A stretch of DNA of 64,000 bases from Endozoicomonas elysicola (GTDB lineage Bacteria > Pseudomonadota > Gammaproteobacteria > Pseudomonadales > Endozoicomonadaceae). The position numbers and the translations under genes were made by a program. The stretch is taken from contig NZ_JOJP01000001.1 of NCBI RefSeq assembly GCF_000710775.1, positions 1,379,825 to 1,443,824 of the forward strand, read 5' to 3'. The stretch's first letter is position 1; each line of letters begins with the position of its first letter. A model generated the notes under the pieces. That model was not told the DNA's origin, searched no databases, and saw nothing but the letters and a program-made list of their open reading frames with translations. Shown here in pieces: positions 27,626-37,128 of this stretch.

Positions 27626-29071
27626 TTATCTAGCCTCCACAGACTTAATCCGCTGGACTCTGATTGGCATGGTAATGGTTCCCCCGCCAACCCTCACCTT
27701 CAGTAGCAGTGCTTCACGATCTACAGCAAGAAGCTCGCCGCTGAAACTCTTTGATCTTTCCACAAAGACTTCCACCTGACGGCCAATATGGTCGGACAGT
27801 TTGTAGACAGGAATATCCCTGGTCTGGGGCTGGCGATGCAGAAAAGCCGTTTCATGCTCTTCTAAAGGCTGCTCTTCAATGAAGGTTGATGAGAACGTAC
27901 TTTGCTCATTCGCAGATTCTGGTTCCCAGTCCATCTCAATTTGTGGTTCGGTATCCATAGAAGGGTCTTCAATAGCTTCAAGATCGTCCCATCCATCTTG
28001 AGCCATTTCAAAGCCTTCAAATTGATCGACCATAAATTCGGAAGGATCTGGGGTAATGAGTTCAAAAGGTGAAACGACGTTGTTGTTTACTTTCAGTGAA
28101 AGTCCCAGGGTTGAGACCCAATGTTCGGTATCGTATACAGCGAATATCATCGGGTTAAAATTGGGTGGAAGATATGAGGTAACACTGATGCTTTCCGGCT
28201 TTCTTAAAAAATCAATATAAGCCTTTTTCATCGCTTCATTTGGAATAATCCCAATAGTGTGGAAGTAATATTCGTCAGGAAGAGAGGTGTTACGTTGGAT
28301 GTACTCATCGACAGAAATACCAGATTGCTGGGCGCAGTATTTATTTGTTGTGGGAACCAGCCCCTGGTCTTGATATACCATTTCTACGCTGGAGATCTGG
28401 GGCATTTGCATCAGGTCTTGAATACCAATAGATTGTTGGTTGGAAATATTAATTTTCATTGACGCTGTGTAAAGGTCGGTGGCGCTAAACCCAAAGCTGG
28501 CCATTAATTTCTGATTGTCTTTATTGTATTTGTATTCCCAGTAAAAACCGGTTATCAGACTGCTGATCCCCATTTTTTTATAGTCATCTGGGCCGATTAT
28601 GTAATCATCTCCACAGATGGGTTCACTGGTATTTTTAAGTTCTTCCCTTAAAAAGCTATTTCGCTCTTGGGTGATACCCGCATAAATACTTCGATCGTCA
28701 ATAAAGGGGTCATTGATTCCATCAAGCTGGAGTCGCAATGATTCTGGCATTTCAACATCATTCCCCATTCCTACGTTATACATCAGTTTGATCATTTCAA
28801 ATGTACTAGGAAAAATAAGTGATATTTTCTCTGCGTGAAATGGATCTTCAGAAATGCTGACCGGCGTTATTTCAATATTTGAAATGGATATCTTTCCAGT
28901 TATGTGAACGGTTACATCTTCAAAACGAATGATTGCCTGAGAAGACGCAATAAAAGCAAGCTGGTTTAACTTTTCAGATATCTGGCTTTCAGAATAAAAT
29001 TTAAATCCAAACCATAGTGCTGACAGGAGAATAGAGAGTACTATGAGTCGTCTAATTAGTATGTTAATCAT
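27626..29071 (-). CDS. Membrane-anchored protein of unknown function
   Basis: Not recognised. 481 residues. A basic start and one hydrophobic segment (ILIRRLIVLSILLSALWFGF, ~4-23) give an N-in signal anchor, with the rest in the periplasm. Residues ~40-90 (IRFEDVTVHITGKISISNIEITPVS, in parts) have the strand pattern seen at the start of AsmA/DUF945-type proteins, which is only a weak resemblance. The region ~340-420 is acidic and low complexity. The last ~65 residues, with VYKLSDHIGRQVEVFVERS and GELLAVDREALLLKV, look like a small five-strand barrel of the SH3/Sm type. It may be a lipid- or wall-related envelope protein, but there is no direct support. Confidence 0.72.
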   Translation of the reverse strand: MINILIRRLIVLSILLSALWFGFKFYSESQISEKLNQLAFIASSQAIIRFEDVTVHITGKISISNIEITPVSISEDPFHAEKISLIFPSTFEMIKLMYNVGMGNDVEMPESLRLQLDGINDPFIDDRSIYAGITQERNSFLREELKNTSEPICGDDYIIGPDDYKKMGISSLITGFYWEYKYNKDNQKLMASFGFSATDLYTASMKINISNQQSIGIQDLMQMPQISSVEMVYQDQGLVPTTNKYCAQQSGISVDEYIQRNTSLPDEYYFHTIGIIPNEAMKKAYIDFLRKPESISVTSYLPPNFNPMIFAVYDTEHWVSTLGLSLKVNNNVVSPFELITPDPSEFMVDQFEGFEMAQDGWDDLEAIEDPSMDTEPQIEMDWEPESANEQSTFSSTFIEEQPLEEHETAFLHRQPQTRDIPVYKLSDHIGRQVEVFVERSKSFSGELLAVDREALLLKVRVGGGTITMPIRVQRIKSVEAR

Positions 29072-29439
29072 TGAGTCACCTGAATACTGCAGAACTACGT
29101 TAAGGTGAATTCAGATTATTATGATATTTTTACTATCTAATAAAAGATTCACATATTAATAAGAATACGTTTCAGTTTTTTGTTTTCAAGTCTGGTTTTT
29201 ATAGGTTGGTATTTTTTTTTATATTCGTTATTTTAATGTCGTGAGCTTCTGGTTTTTATTGATTGTTTGATTTGTTGTCAAAAAAATATCGTGTTTAACA
29301 TTATGAATTCTATTGGGTTTTATTATTGGCTTTTGCTTCTTTGGTTATAATTGCTTTCATTAATACATTGAATTAAAAAATTAACCCCGCATAGTTATTG
29401 TTGCTTAATGGGTGGGCTTGTTTTTAAAAGGAATTTGTT
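29072..29439. other. AT-rich divergent spacer
   Basis: No gene is supported. The 368 bases are strongly AT-rich, like the spacer at 14407-14989, and must hold the promoters of the two divergent orphans. I see no clear -10/-35 pair that stands out from the background. Confidence 0.4.
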
Positions 29440-31746
29440 ATGCCAGGACCGATACAGGATAAATCTGTTCATTCAGCAACGGTAGGTGAAAATGCCAGCC
29501 CAGTTCCTGAAACGAAAAGTAAAAGTGGAGATACAGGAACTCGTAAAGTAGATTCAGTTCCTGATTCTGAGGTGACACGTGAAATCTCCAAAGTAGAACA
29601 TAGTGGAACAAAGAGTGAAGTGCTTGATGGTGCTCAGCCAACGGAGGGCAAGAGAGTCGTTGGTGCAAATAATGATGCGTCAGCTGAGGCACAATTAAAC
29701 GCAATTTTGTCAGACGATGAATTGGCTAAATGTTATAAATCACAGGCTAAAGATACTTATTTTTATGCTTCTGATCATGCATTTAGAAAATTGCAATCGA
29801 AGATGGATATGGTTGACTCGGACGATCCAAAAAAAATGGCGAAAGAATTCAAGCAGGCTTTGAAAGAAGTAAGACAAGATTTGAAACGCTTTGAAAGAGA
29901 TGCCTCTGACTTAAAAGTTACTGTTACAACGCAAGATAGTGGTTCGGTTCAGCTCATTCCATTTAAATTGAAAGAGATAGATCCTGATTTGCTGAAAGAG
30001 TTACTGAAAAAAGCATTAGCGCTAACAGAAAATGCTATGGCGCAGAGAGAGAGTGATCCAGACTATAGATCAGCAGATGTCTATAAAGGAAAAATTTCCA
30101 GTTGTTGGAGCCAGATTCCTCCCCTTTTACAGCAAGTGGATGAGAAAGCTAAGACTACATTCGAATCCAGTTTTAAACTGCTGCAGTTTCCAAGAGTAGA
30201 AATACGTTTTGATGCCAGTGCTTTCAGGCCGGTAGAAAAGCCTCAGGCTCAAAGCAGCGCTCCGACCAGTATCCCATCAGGTCAATTGGATGTTGAGAAT
30301 ACAGGGGATTTTTATAACGAGAAAGAATCTATAGAAGAGGCTGAAGAGAACCCTGAGAATCTCGCTCCTGATGAGCTGTATCGACAGAAAGTGCTGAAAA
30401 ATGCTCAATTAGCATACCGAAAACAAATTGAAGGCAATGGAACTGCAGCAGACGCGGATCAAGCTATTGCTAAGCAGGCATCAGTCAATGAGGAAGTGAA
30501 GCGGGCTCTCTCAGATGTTCCTTTTAGTAGCTTTGGTGGATCAAGTTCGCAAAACACAGAAGCACCTGTACAGACAAATAAACCAAATGTCAGTGAGGTG
30601 ACAGTAGAGGAGAGTCAGCCACAGGTCACTGAGAAGCCCATGCAGGCAGATAAGCAACCGGTAGGTGTAGTGCCTCCTCCCCCGAAACTGGGCCCGGATG
30701 AAATCCTTCTATTTGAAGGTCCTGAGAATAAGGAAACTTCTCTTGAGGTGATGGGTGAAAAACAGAGGCTTCTCTTTAGTGATAGAAAGCTGTGGGTTTA
30801 TCTAGAGCCTGAAGAGGTGGGGTATATCGCATTACATGCGGATGGTTTGAAGGAACTCATTCCCGGTGATGTATTTACGCAAACACCCAAAGTTGAGAAA
30901 AAGAGTGATGTACCTAATGCACGCCTTAACCCTCTGCCTACACTGGGTGATATAGCAAAAAGATTCTGGGCTGACCCTAGAAAAGATACTTATCAGGTGG
31001 AACCAAAGGAGGAGCACCCAGAGGATAGCAAGCTTGACATTCGACCTGTACTTGTCAGCGATAAGCCTCAGAACTCACCCTCTGGTACCGACATTCTAGT
31101 GATGTCCAGCGACCAGCAACGCTCTTTCAGAAAGAATAAATTGTGGAAATATATGGAGCCAGGTCAGGTTGTGAAGCTATACAGCACACATAGAGGCCTG
31201 GTTACCACAGACGGTTATAACGAAGTAAAAGGCGTGGCAGGTATAAGCCTTACTGACGCATCAAAGAGCGATATTGTTTTACCAACACTTGAAGAGTTAT
31301 TAGCAAGGCATAAGGAAGCTCAGGAACCGATATCCCAACTCAGCCTTTTTAGGGGCTCAAATAGTGAGCAGCCACTGAATATGATGACTAAGCAGCAGAT
31401 GGACTTTTTTGACGAGAAAAAACTATGGCAGTATCTGGAGAGTTCTGAGATTCGCATGATAGATAATGTGCCCGACGTAGGAAGTCATTTCAAACACTTG
31501 ATTCCTGATAATGTGTTTGAAGAAGCTCGCAATGCTAAAGCTGGCAGTTCTAAGGGTATTAGAAAAATGCGAACGCCAACAATTGGTGAATTGGCTGATA
31601 GGTATGCTCAGGTACAATCAAGGTCGGAAGAGCCAAAGGGGGGTAACCAGGACGTTCAAGCGGTTATAAAAGGCGACCAGGCATCTCCACTTCCACCGGG
31701 CTTTGAGGGTTTCGATCAGTGGGCCGATGATCAGGAAAAAAAATGA
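29440..31746 (+). CDS. Large cytoplasmic-type protein with three C-terminal repeats, effector-like
   Basis: Not recognised. 768 residues, no signal peptide, ATG 29440 with AAGGAA upstream. Residues 1-75 are polar and low complexity. Residues ~80-260 are charged and helical (coiled-coil-like). Residues ~260-415 are Pro/Glu/Gln-rich. The last third holds three copies of one unit: a KLW-x-Y-(L/M)-E motif at 450-456, 567-573 and 661-667, each followed about 50 residues later by P-T-(L/I)-x-(E/D)-(L/I)-x-x-R (near 500, 615 and 713). Repeats 1 and 3 also share HLIPD(N/D)VF-like sequence (LKELIPGDVF, FKHLIPDNVF). Such a layout (disordered N-terminus, helical middle, repeats) is common in secreted effectors; secretion is inferred, not shown. 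Confidence 0.75.
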   Translation: MPGPIQDKSVHSATVGENASPVPETKSKSGDTGTRKVDSVPDSEVTREISKVEHSGTKSEVLDGAQPTEGKRVVGANNDASAEAQLNAILSDDELAKCYKSQAKDTYFYASDHAFRKLQSKMDMVDSDDPKKMAKEFKQALKEVRQDLKRFERDASDLKVTVTTQDSGSVQLIPFKLKEIDPDLLKELLKKALALTENAMAQRESDPDYRSADVYKGKISSCWSQIPPLLQQVDEKAKTTFESSFKLLQFPRVEIRFDASAFRPVEKPQAQSSAPTSIPSGQLDVENTGDFYNEKESIEEAEENPENLAPDELYRQKVLKNAQLAYRKQIEGNGTAADADQAIAKQASVNEEVKRALSDVPFSSFGGSSSQNTEAPVQTNKPNVSEVTVEESQPQVTEKPMQADKQPVGVVPPPPKLGPDEILLFEGPENKETSLEVMGEKQRLLFSDRKLWVYLEPEEVGYIALHADGLKELIPGDVFTQTPKVEKKSDVPNARLNPLPTLGDIAKRFWADPRKDTYQVEPKEEHPEDSKLDIRPVLVSDKPQNSPSGTDILVMSSDQQRSFRKNKLWKYMEPGQVVKLYSTHRGLVTTDGYNEVKGVAGISLTDASKSDIVLPTLEELLARHKEAQEPISQLSLFRGSNSEQPLNMMTKQQMDFFDEKKLWQYLESSEIRMIDNVPDVGSHFKHLIPDNVFEEARNAKAGSSKGIRKMRTPTIGELADRYAQVQSRSEEPKGGNQDVQAVIKGDQASPLPPGFEGFDQWADDQEKK

Positions 31747-31807
31747 GATCATGATTGATGAAATAGGTTTATCGTTTGTATCTTACGTGTAAGTGACGAT
31801 GCAGATT

Positions 31808-31845
31808 CAGACAGGTCTCTTTTAGCCTGTCTGAGTTTTTTATTT
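31808..31845 (+). terminator. Rho-independent terminator of the repeat-protein gene
   Basis: CAGACAGG (31808-31815) and CCTGTCTG (31826-31833) form a perfect stem followed by AGTTTTTTATTT. It sits between convergent genes. Confidence 0.85.
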
Positions 31846-32990
31846 CAAACATTTTCTATATATAGTATTCCCCGATTAAGTAGCTCTAGCAGCCACTGTT
31901 GGCTTCCTTCAGGTTTGCAACCGCACCATTCTTCAGGTTGCAAATGTTGGTGACTACAGAGTTTTTTTGCCAGCAACAGTCGTTGTTCATCTGTGCAGTC
32001 ATGGCATTCACCATCAGCAAATACGACAGAAGGTGAACCTTCATAAAAAGCAAGCCTTGAGCCTTCATTCATTCTCAGGTTACAAGTACCAAATTCAGAG
32101 GTTAATTCTGACCATTGTTCAATTGTCTCTTCTTCACTCTGTGGATGCTTTGTTTGAGTCATCGCTGAGCCAAACCACCGGGTAATCAGGTTTCTGTCTT
32201 CTGTGTATTGGCGAAGTACTTTCTGTATCCGGTCTATTGCCTGTTCATCTATTTTTCCGGGATTGCTTACCGGCTGCTGATCGGCATCTGAGTAGCGGAG
32301 GCTTTCACTGAGCTGGTCAGCCACAAAGTCGGTAAACTGCATCAGAATATCCCGATGACTGGGCGCCCGAAAACCAACCGAAATGGTCATGCATTCACCC
32401 TGAGCTACGCCATGATGACCAACGCCGGGCGGAAGGTAAAGCATATCACCGGGTTCAAGTACGTAGTCTTCAAGAGCATCGAATTCGGAAAGAATATGCA
32501 GTGGCGTGTTTTTAACCATGGGTGTCTGATCATTATAAACTGGCCCTATCTGCCACCGGCGTTTACCTTCTGCTTGAATCAGAAAAACATCAAACTGGTC
32601 GTAGTGAGGCCCGACATTCCCACCGTCAGTCGCATAACTGATCATAATATCTTCCAGACGCCAGCTGGGTAGAAAGCGAAAGTACTCCAGCAGCTCATGC
32701 ACTTCCGGCACCCAGTGATCAACCGCCTGAACTAATAATGTCCAGTGACTTTCTGGCAACGAGCTGAACGTCTCTTCAGTAAAAGGCCCGTGGCGAAGCT
32801 CCCAGGGTGTTTCTCCATGTTCAAGGATCAGCCTTGATTCAACGTCTTCTTCCAGAGACAGGCCGGCAAGCTCGTCTGCAGAAATCGGGGGCGAGAAATC
32901 AGCTATCGCCTGTCGAATCAACAGGGGCTTTTTTTGCCAGTATTCACTGAAAAAATTATCTGGAATGAGAGTTTTTAGTGCTTTGCTCAT
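31845..32990 (-). CDS. roxA: RoxA/YcfD-type 50S ribosomal protein L16 arginine hydroxylase (JmjC/cupin)
   Basis: Fe(II)/2-oxoglutarate oxygenase that hydroxylates an arginine of ribosomal protein L16. 381 residues (family ~375). The start MSKALKTLIPDNFFSEYWQKKPLLIR is the usual substrate-side lead-in. The iron site is visible as H-x-D in HYDQFDVFL (~132) and a distal His in GVGHHGVAQG (~190); YLPPGVGHHG is typical. The winged C-terminal domain is present (Trp-rich, ending in LLNRGILYIENV). The start ATG is followed upstream by a region with the 33081-33341 element. Single gene. Confidence 0.9.
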   Translation of the reverse strand: MSKALKTLIPDNFFSEYWQKKPLLIRQAIADFSPPISADELAGLSLEEDVESRLILEHGETPWELRHGPFTEETFSSLPESHWTLLVQAVDHWVPEVHELLEYFRFLPSWRLEDIMISYATDGGNVGPHYDQFDVFLIQAEGKRRWQIGPVYNDQTPMVKNTPLHILSEFDALEDYVLEPGDMLYLPPGVGHHGVAQGECMTISVGFRAPSHRDILMQFTDFVADQLSESLRYSDADQQPVSNPGKIDEQAIDRIQKVLRQYTEDRNLITRWFGSAMTQTKHPQSEEETIEQWSELTSEFGTCNLRMNEGSRLAFYEGSPSVVFADGECHDCTDEQRLLLAKKLCSHQHLQPEEWCGCKPEGSQQWLLELLNRGILYIENV

Positions 32991-33080
32991 TGCGCAGTGG
33001 CTCGATTTATAAGGGCAGGGAGATCATGCTCTGGTTTTCTTTATATTGCAAAGGCTGTGGCGAGAGGTAGGATAGCCCTA

Positions 33081-33341
33081 GGCTCTGTTGACATAAGGTT
33101 ACAGGCTCAGTGGCTCGTATAGCCGTTTTCCATAAGGCGGGCTGGTGCAGGTTTAGTGATTCTACATCAAACCAGTCCAACGCAGCTGGAAGACGGCTAT
33201 ACGAGCCACCCTTCGGGCTAAAACCAGAGCGTCCGTGCCGTCGTTACAAGAACTTGAAAGACGTTGGTATTCCTTCATTCTTGCGCCTGGCCACGAACGC
33301 TCTGGTTTAAGCTGAGCCAGCAACCTTATGTCAACAGAGCC
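33081..33341. mobile_element. Non-autonomous inverted-repeat element, 261 bp, with nested hairpins
   Basis: The ends are 30-bp inverted repeats (GGCTCTGTTGACATAAGG..., 33081-33110 and 33312-33341) that differ at 2 positions. Flanking TA dinucleotides on both sides could be a 2-bp target duplication. Inside, a 22-bp inverted repeat (33110-33131 with 33188-33209, one mismatch) and a second of ~18 bp (33221-33238 with 33290-33308) would make two strong hairpins. No transposase frame exists. The right end overlaps the extended reading frame of the GST gene, whose real start is downstream. Confidence 0.72.
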
Positions 33342-33378
33342 TAAGCTCAAGATAAAACTAATTATAAAGGATATGTCC

Positions 33379-34020
33379 ATGAGTAAGCTTTATGGTGTGC
33401 CACTATCACCCATGGTGCGCAAGGTGTTACTGGCTCTCGAAATAAAGCAGATTGACCATGAAATGGTGCCGGTCACCCCTTTCAGGAAACCTGAGGGCTT
33501 TGAAAAAATCAGCCCTTTGAAGAAAATTCCTGCCTGGGAGGATGAAAGAGTGACTCTGGCCGATTCTACGGTTATTTGTGAATACCTTGAGGACCGTTAT
33601 CCCGAACAGCCGCTTTATCCAAAGTCCCCTGAGGACAAAGCTAAAGCCCGCTGGTTTGAAGAATATGCCGATACGGTCATGCTGCCAGTACTGGGAACAG
33701 TCTTTTTTGAGCGTGTTGCCAAGAAGCTGGTGAGCCAGCCTGCTGACGAAGTCAAAGTGCAGGAAATTTTACAAACCAAGCTGCCAAAGACCTGTGCCTA
33801 TCTGGAGTCTCAGGTTCCGGAAACCGGGTTTCTATTTGGGGTAAGTCTTCAATTGGCAGATATTGCACTGGCCACACATTTTATTAATCTTGCCCATGCT
33901 GGAGTGAACATTGAGTTTGCTGAATACCCAAGGTTGGCGGCTTATATTGATCGGCTTTTCCAGCATCCGGCAGTGGCGCACAGGATAGCAGAAGATAAAA
34001 AGGTATTTGGTGGTAAGTAG
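33379..34020 (+). CDS. Glutathione S-transferase family protein
   Basis: 213 residues, cytoplasmic. Start ATG 33379 was chosen because AAGGA lies 7 bases upstream; the frame is open back to 33328 but that part lies in the mobile element. N-terminal thioredoxin-like domain: MSKLYGVPLSPMVRKVLL, then KIPAWEDE (cis-Pro region) and LADSTVICEYLEDRYP, where Ser is the glutathione gamma-glutamyl contact. The C-terminal helical domain follows (from DKAKARWFEEYADT), with LADIALATHFINL near the N-capping box. No Cys at the usual beta-class position; a Ser (SPMVRK) takes its place. Substrate unknown. Confidence 0.9.
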   Translation: MSKLYGVPLSPMVRKVLLALEIKQIDHEMVPVTPFRKPEGFEKISPLKKIPAWEDERVTLADSTVICEYLEDRYPEQPLYPKSPEDKAKARWFEEYADTVMLPVLGTVFFERVAKKLVSQPADEVKVQEILQTKLPKTCAYLESQVPETGFLFGVSLQLADIALATHFINLAHAGVNIEFAEYPRLAAYIDRLFQHPAVAHRIAEDKKVFGGK

Positions 34021-34047
34021 GACTGATTAAAAAAGTTTCATTTTTTC

Positions 34048-34107
34048 AACACAAAGACAGCAAGGTACAGAGAAGTGCTTTTCTTTGTGCCTTGGTGTCT
34101 TTGTGGT
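34048..34107. repeat. Dispersed palindromic repeat, copy 2
   Basis: CACAAAGACAGCAAGG (34050-34065) pairs with CCTTGGTGTCTTTGTG (34090-34105) with one mismatch. It sits between convergent GST and astB genes and probably ends both transcripts. Related to copies at 431-504 and 40869-40920. Confidence 0.7.
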
Positions 34108-34151
34108 AGAGAAGTAAACTTTACCTGCTTAAATACATTTGATGGATATTA

Positions 34152-35492
34152 TTAATTCTGAAATGGATAAACAGAACCCAGGTTAAGAATTCCTGTCAGT
34201 TCGTCCAGGGCTGCCCGGGATTCAGTCAACAGTAATGGATCAGCCAGATCCTTCTCGGATAACTGGTCACGGTAGTGTTTGTTAATCCAATTGCTGATGG
34301 TTGAAAAGAGTTTGTCGTTTATCAGGCAGCTCTGGTTAGTAGCCGCCAGTTCCTGATCATTCAAGACAACTCGTAACCTCAGACAGGCCGGGCCACCGCC
34401 ATTGTTCATGCTCTGGCGAAGATCAAAAACCTTGAGATCCGTAATTGGGCATTTTGAATCGTTGACCAGACTTTGCAGGTAGCTCCAGACTGCAGGCTCC
34501 CTTTTACACTCTGAAGGGACAACAATCATTGTTCCGCCATTATCAAGCGATAGCAGCTGGCTATTGAACAGATAGGTACCTACAGCCTGCGCTACCGAAA
34601 CCTGTTGATCAGTTGCTTCAACAATATGGAAGTCCTGTGCTCCGTAAGCCTTTCTCAATGACTCATACACAGAAGCCTGATTCAGAAATGCCTGCTCGTG
34701 GCAGAACAGCAGATTGCGGTTGCCGACAGCGATAACATCATTATGAAAGACACCCTGATCGATTACCGCAGGGTTTTGCTGCGCAAATACTATTTTATCG
34801 GGACTTAGCTGGTGTAATCGGGCAATAGCCTGGCTGGCTTCAAAACTCTGGCGTGCAGGGTATTTCTGCGGTGATGTGCTCTGTGGATTAAAGGCTTCTT
34901 TACCGTAAACGAAGAACTCAACACCCTGCTCTCCATACTCATGACAGAAGCGTGTGTGGTTTGCGGCGCCTTCGTCTCCAAAGTAGTCGGTGGATGGCAG
35001 GGCTTGATGGTGAACAAAATGCTCAGGGCTGCTAAACGTTGCTTTGAGTATATTTCCCGTGACTTCGTGCTCAATGGAACGGTGAAATTTATTGATTAAG
35101 TTGGCGGGAGTGAAATGTACTTTACCATCAGAGCAGTCAGAACTGGGAGAGACTGTCGCTGCATTTGCTGTCCACATACTTGAAGCTGAGCAACAGGCAG
35201 CCAGTACAGCAGGCATATTCTGTGCTGCATCTGAAAGTACTCGTGAGTCGCTGCCTGTAAAGCCCAGTCTTCTGAGCATAGCAATGTCCGGGCGTTCTTG
35301 GGGGGCAAGCACACCCTGAACAAAGCCCAGCTCACTGAGCGCCTTCATTTTTTCCAGGCCCTGGAGTGCTGCTTTCCTGGGGTTGGCTGCATTGCCCGCA
35401 TGATTGATTGAGGCCTTATTCCCGCGAGATAGCCCTGCATAGTTGTGTGTAGGGCCAACCAGCCCATCAAAGTTTGCTTCTATTGTTCTCAT
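34152..35492 (-). CDS. astB: N-succinylarginine dihydrolase AstB
   Basis: Second step of the AST pathway: hydrolyses N2-succinylarginine to N2-succinylornithine, CO2 and 2 NH3. 446 residues (family ~445). Starts [21 protein letters not shown], which is diagnostic. The active-site Cys is in the [13 protein letters not shown] segment and the partner His in the [10 protein letters not shown] block. Lies 78 bases after astD on the same strand, so astA-astD-astB form an operon. The enzyme is cytoplasmic. AT the 3' end, 44 bases beyond the stop, lies palindromic repeat copy 2. Confidence 0.97.
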   Translation of the reverse strand: MRTIEANFDGLVGPTHNYAGLSRGNKASINHAGNAANPRKAALQGLEKMKALSELGFVQGVLAPQERPDIAMLRRLGFTGSDSRVLSDAAQNMPAVLAACCSASSMWTANAATVSPSSDCSDGKVHFTPANLINKFHRSIEHEVTGNILKATFSSPEHFVHHQALPSTDYFGDEGAANHTRFCHEYGEQGVEFFVYGKEAFNPQSTSPQKYPARQSFEASQAIARLHQLSPDKIVFAQQNPAVIDQGVFHNDVIAVGNRNLLFCHEQAFLNQASVYESLRKAYGAQDFHIVEATDQQVSVAQAVGTYLFNSQLLSLDNGGTMIVVPSECKREPAVWSYLQSLVNDSKCPITDLKVFDLRQSMNNGGGPACLRLRVVLNDQELAATNQSCLINDKLFSTISNWINKHYRDQLSEKDLADPLLLTESRAALDELTGILNLGSVYPFQN

Positions 35493-35570
35493 TATTTACA
35501 TCTTCATAATCGATTCAAAGCTCAGGCGCTGTTGAGGTTCTGCTGCGTGCTCAGTAGGTCCGGGAGCCTT

Positions 35571-37052
35571 TTATAACTCAAGTCCGGGAGCGAGGTCTTT
35601 TGGCATACACAGTGACTCCGACTCGACACTGGCCACAGGGTAAGCACAGTAGTCTGCAGCAAAGTAGGCACTGGGGCGGTGGTTTCCACTGTCTCCGGGG
35701 CCTCCAAACGGAGCGGCACTGCTGGCACCAGTAATCGGGCGATTCCAGTTGACGATACCTGCACGTATTCTCTGTAAAAAGTACTGGTACTGCTCTGGTG
35801 CTTCACTGAACAGTCCGGCAGAGAGGCCAAAGCGTGTGTTATTGGCTTCTGCAACGGCATCTTCAAAATTCTTGTAGCGAATCACCTGTAATAGTGGACC
35901 AAAGTACTCTTCATCAGGGCGGTCTTTAATATCAGTCACATCAATAATACCCGGAGATACTAATCCGGTTCCGGTTTTAAGGTGTGTTGATGGAAGCAGG
36001 CTTTTGCCTCCCAGGTTTTGCAGTGTTTCCTGGGCTACCAGTATTTTTTTGGCTGCCATTTCAGAGATAAGTGCTCCCATAAAGGGCGCTTCGTGATCAT
36101 CCCATTGGCCTACTTTGATTTTGGCTGTAGCTGCAGTGAGTGCACCAAAAAACTGGTCTCCCCAGGGAGTTGCAGGAACAAAAAGGCGGCGGGCACAGGT
36201 ACAACGCTGACCGGCAGTAATAAATGCTGAGTGGATTGTGTCGTGTACCACAGCTTTGATATCTGCCATCTCTGTGACAATCAATGGATTGTTACCGCCC
36301 ATCTCTAAAGCCAGAATTTTTCCGGGTTGTCCACCGTATTGCTGGTGGATCATTTTACCGGTGTTAGAACTGCCGGTGAAAAAGAGGCCATCAAGGTCGG
36401 GGTGTCCAGCCAGTGCAATACCCGTGTCTTTCTCTCCCTGAATCAGATTAAGAGCACCGTCAGGAAGGCCTGCCTGCTGCCAGAGTTTTACCGTGTATTC
36501 GGCCACGGCAGGTGTCAGCTCGCTGGGTTTGAAAACCACAGTATTACCGGCCAGAAGTGCGGGAACAATATGCCCATTGGGGAGGTGGCCTGGAAAGTTG
36601 TAGGGACCAAACACCGCAACAACACCGTGTGGTTTATGACGAATGACCGCTTTTCCCACAGGCATCGAGTTTTCAACAGTACCGGTACGCTCATGGTAAG
36701 CTTTTATTGATATCGCGATTTTACCAGCCATGGCGGCGGCTTCGGTTTTGGCTTCCCAGAGAGGCTTGCCGGTTTCCCTGGCAATGATTTCTGACAGGGT
36801 GTCTTTATTCTGTTCAAGCTCATTTGCGAAAGCCTTTACGATCGACTCCCGCTCTGAAAAGGATCGATACGCCCAGTGATGACTGGCTTCACGGGCAGCC
36901 CTTATCGCCTGATCAACTTGCTCAGCTGACGCACTGGCACCCTGCCAGAGGACATTGCCCGTACCGGGGTTTTCGGATGAAAAGGATTTACCATTTGCCT
37001 TGAGCCACTCTCCATTGATGAAGAGACATTGCTGTTCTTTGGTTTCTGACAT
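35571..37052 (-). CDS. astD: N-succinylglutamate 5-semialdehyde dehydrogenase AstD
   Basis: NAD-dependent aldehyde dehydrogenase of the fourth AST step, giving N-succinylglutamate. 493 residues from ATG 37052, which has GAGGG 8 bases upstream (an in-frame GTG at 37061 is weaker). Motifs: [13 protein letters not shown] (cofactor), FTGSSNTGK, catalytic Glu in LEMGGNNP, catalytic Cys in [13 protein letters not shown], and [13 protein letters not shown] near the end. The C-terminal [20 protein letters not shown] is typical of AstD. It starts 76 bases after astA; that gap holds a solo transposon end (37104-37122). Confidence 0.97.
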   Translation of the reverse strand: MSETKEQQCLFINGEWLKANGKSFSSENPGTGNVLWQGASASAEQVDQAIRAAREASHHWAYRSFSERESIVKAFANELEQNKDTLSEIIARETGKPLWEAKTEAAAMAGKIAISIKAYHERTGTVENSMPVGKAVIRHKPHGVVAVFGPYNFPGHLPNGHIVPALLAGNTVVFKPSELTPAVAEYTVKLWQQAGLPDGALNLIQGEKDTGIALAGHPDLDGLFFTGSSNTGKMIHQQYGGQPGKILALEMGGNNPLIVTEMADIKAVVHDTIHSAFITAGQRCTCARRLFVPATPWGDQFFGALTAATAKIKVGQWDDHEAPFMGALISEMAAKKILVAQETLQNLGGKSLLPSTHLKTGTGLVSPGIIDVTDIKDRPDEEYFGPLLQVIRYKNFEDAVAEANNTRFGLSAGLFSEAPEQYQYFLQRIRAGIVNWNRPITGASSAAPFGGPGDSGNHRPSAYFAADYCAYPVASVESESLCMPKDLAPGLEL

Positions 37053-37103
37053 GATTTTCACCCTCTTATTCGTTTGCTATGCAGCGTGAGCCGTTAGGGC
37101 AGT

Positions 37104-37122
37104 TTATTCTCGGGCAGTCTCC
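37104..37122. repeat. Solo transposon end between astA and astD
   Basis: TTATTCTCGGGCAGTCTCC differs at only two bases from the right end of the element at 4060-4265 (CTATTCTCGGACAGTCTCC). No partner end is visible in the 76-base gap, so it looks like a scar left after excision or recombination. Confidence 0.45.
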
Positions 37123-37128
37123 CTGGGG

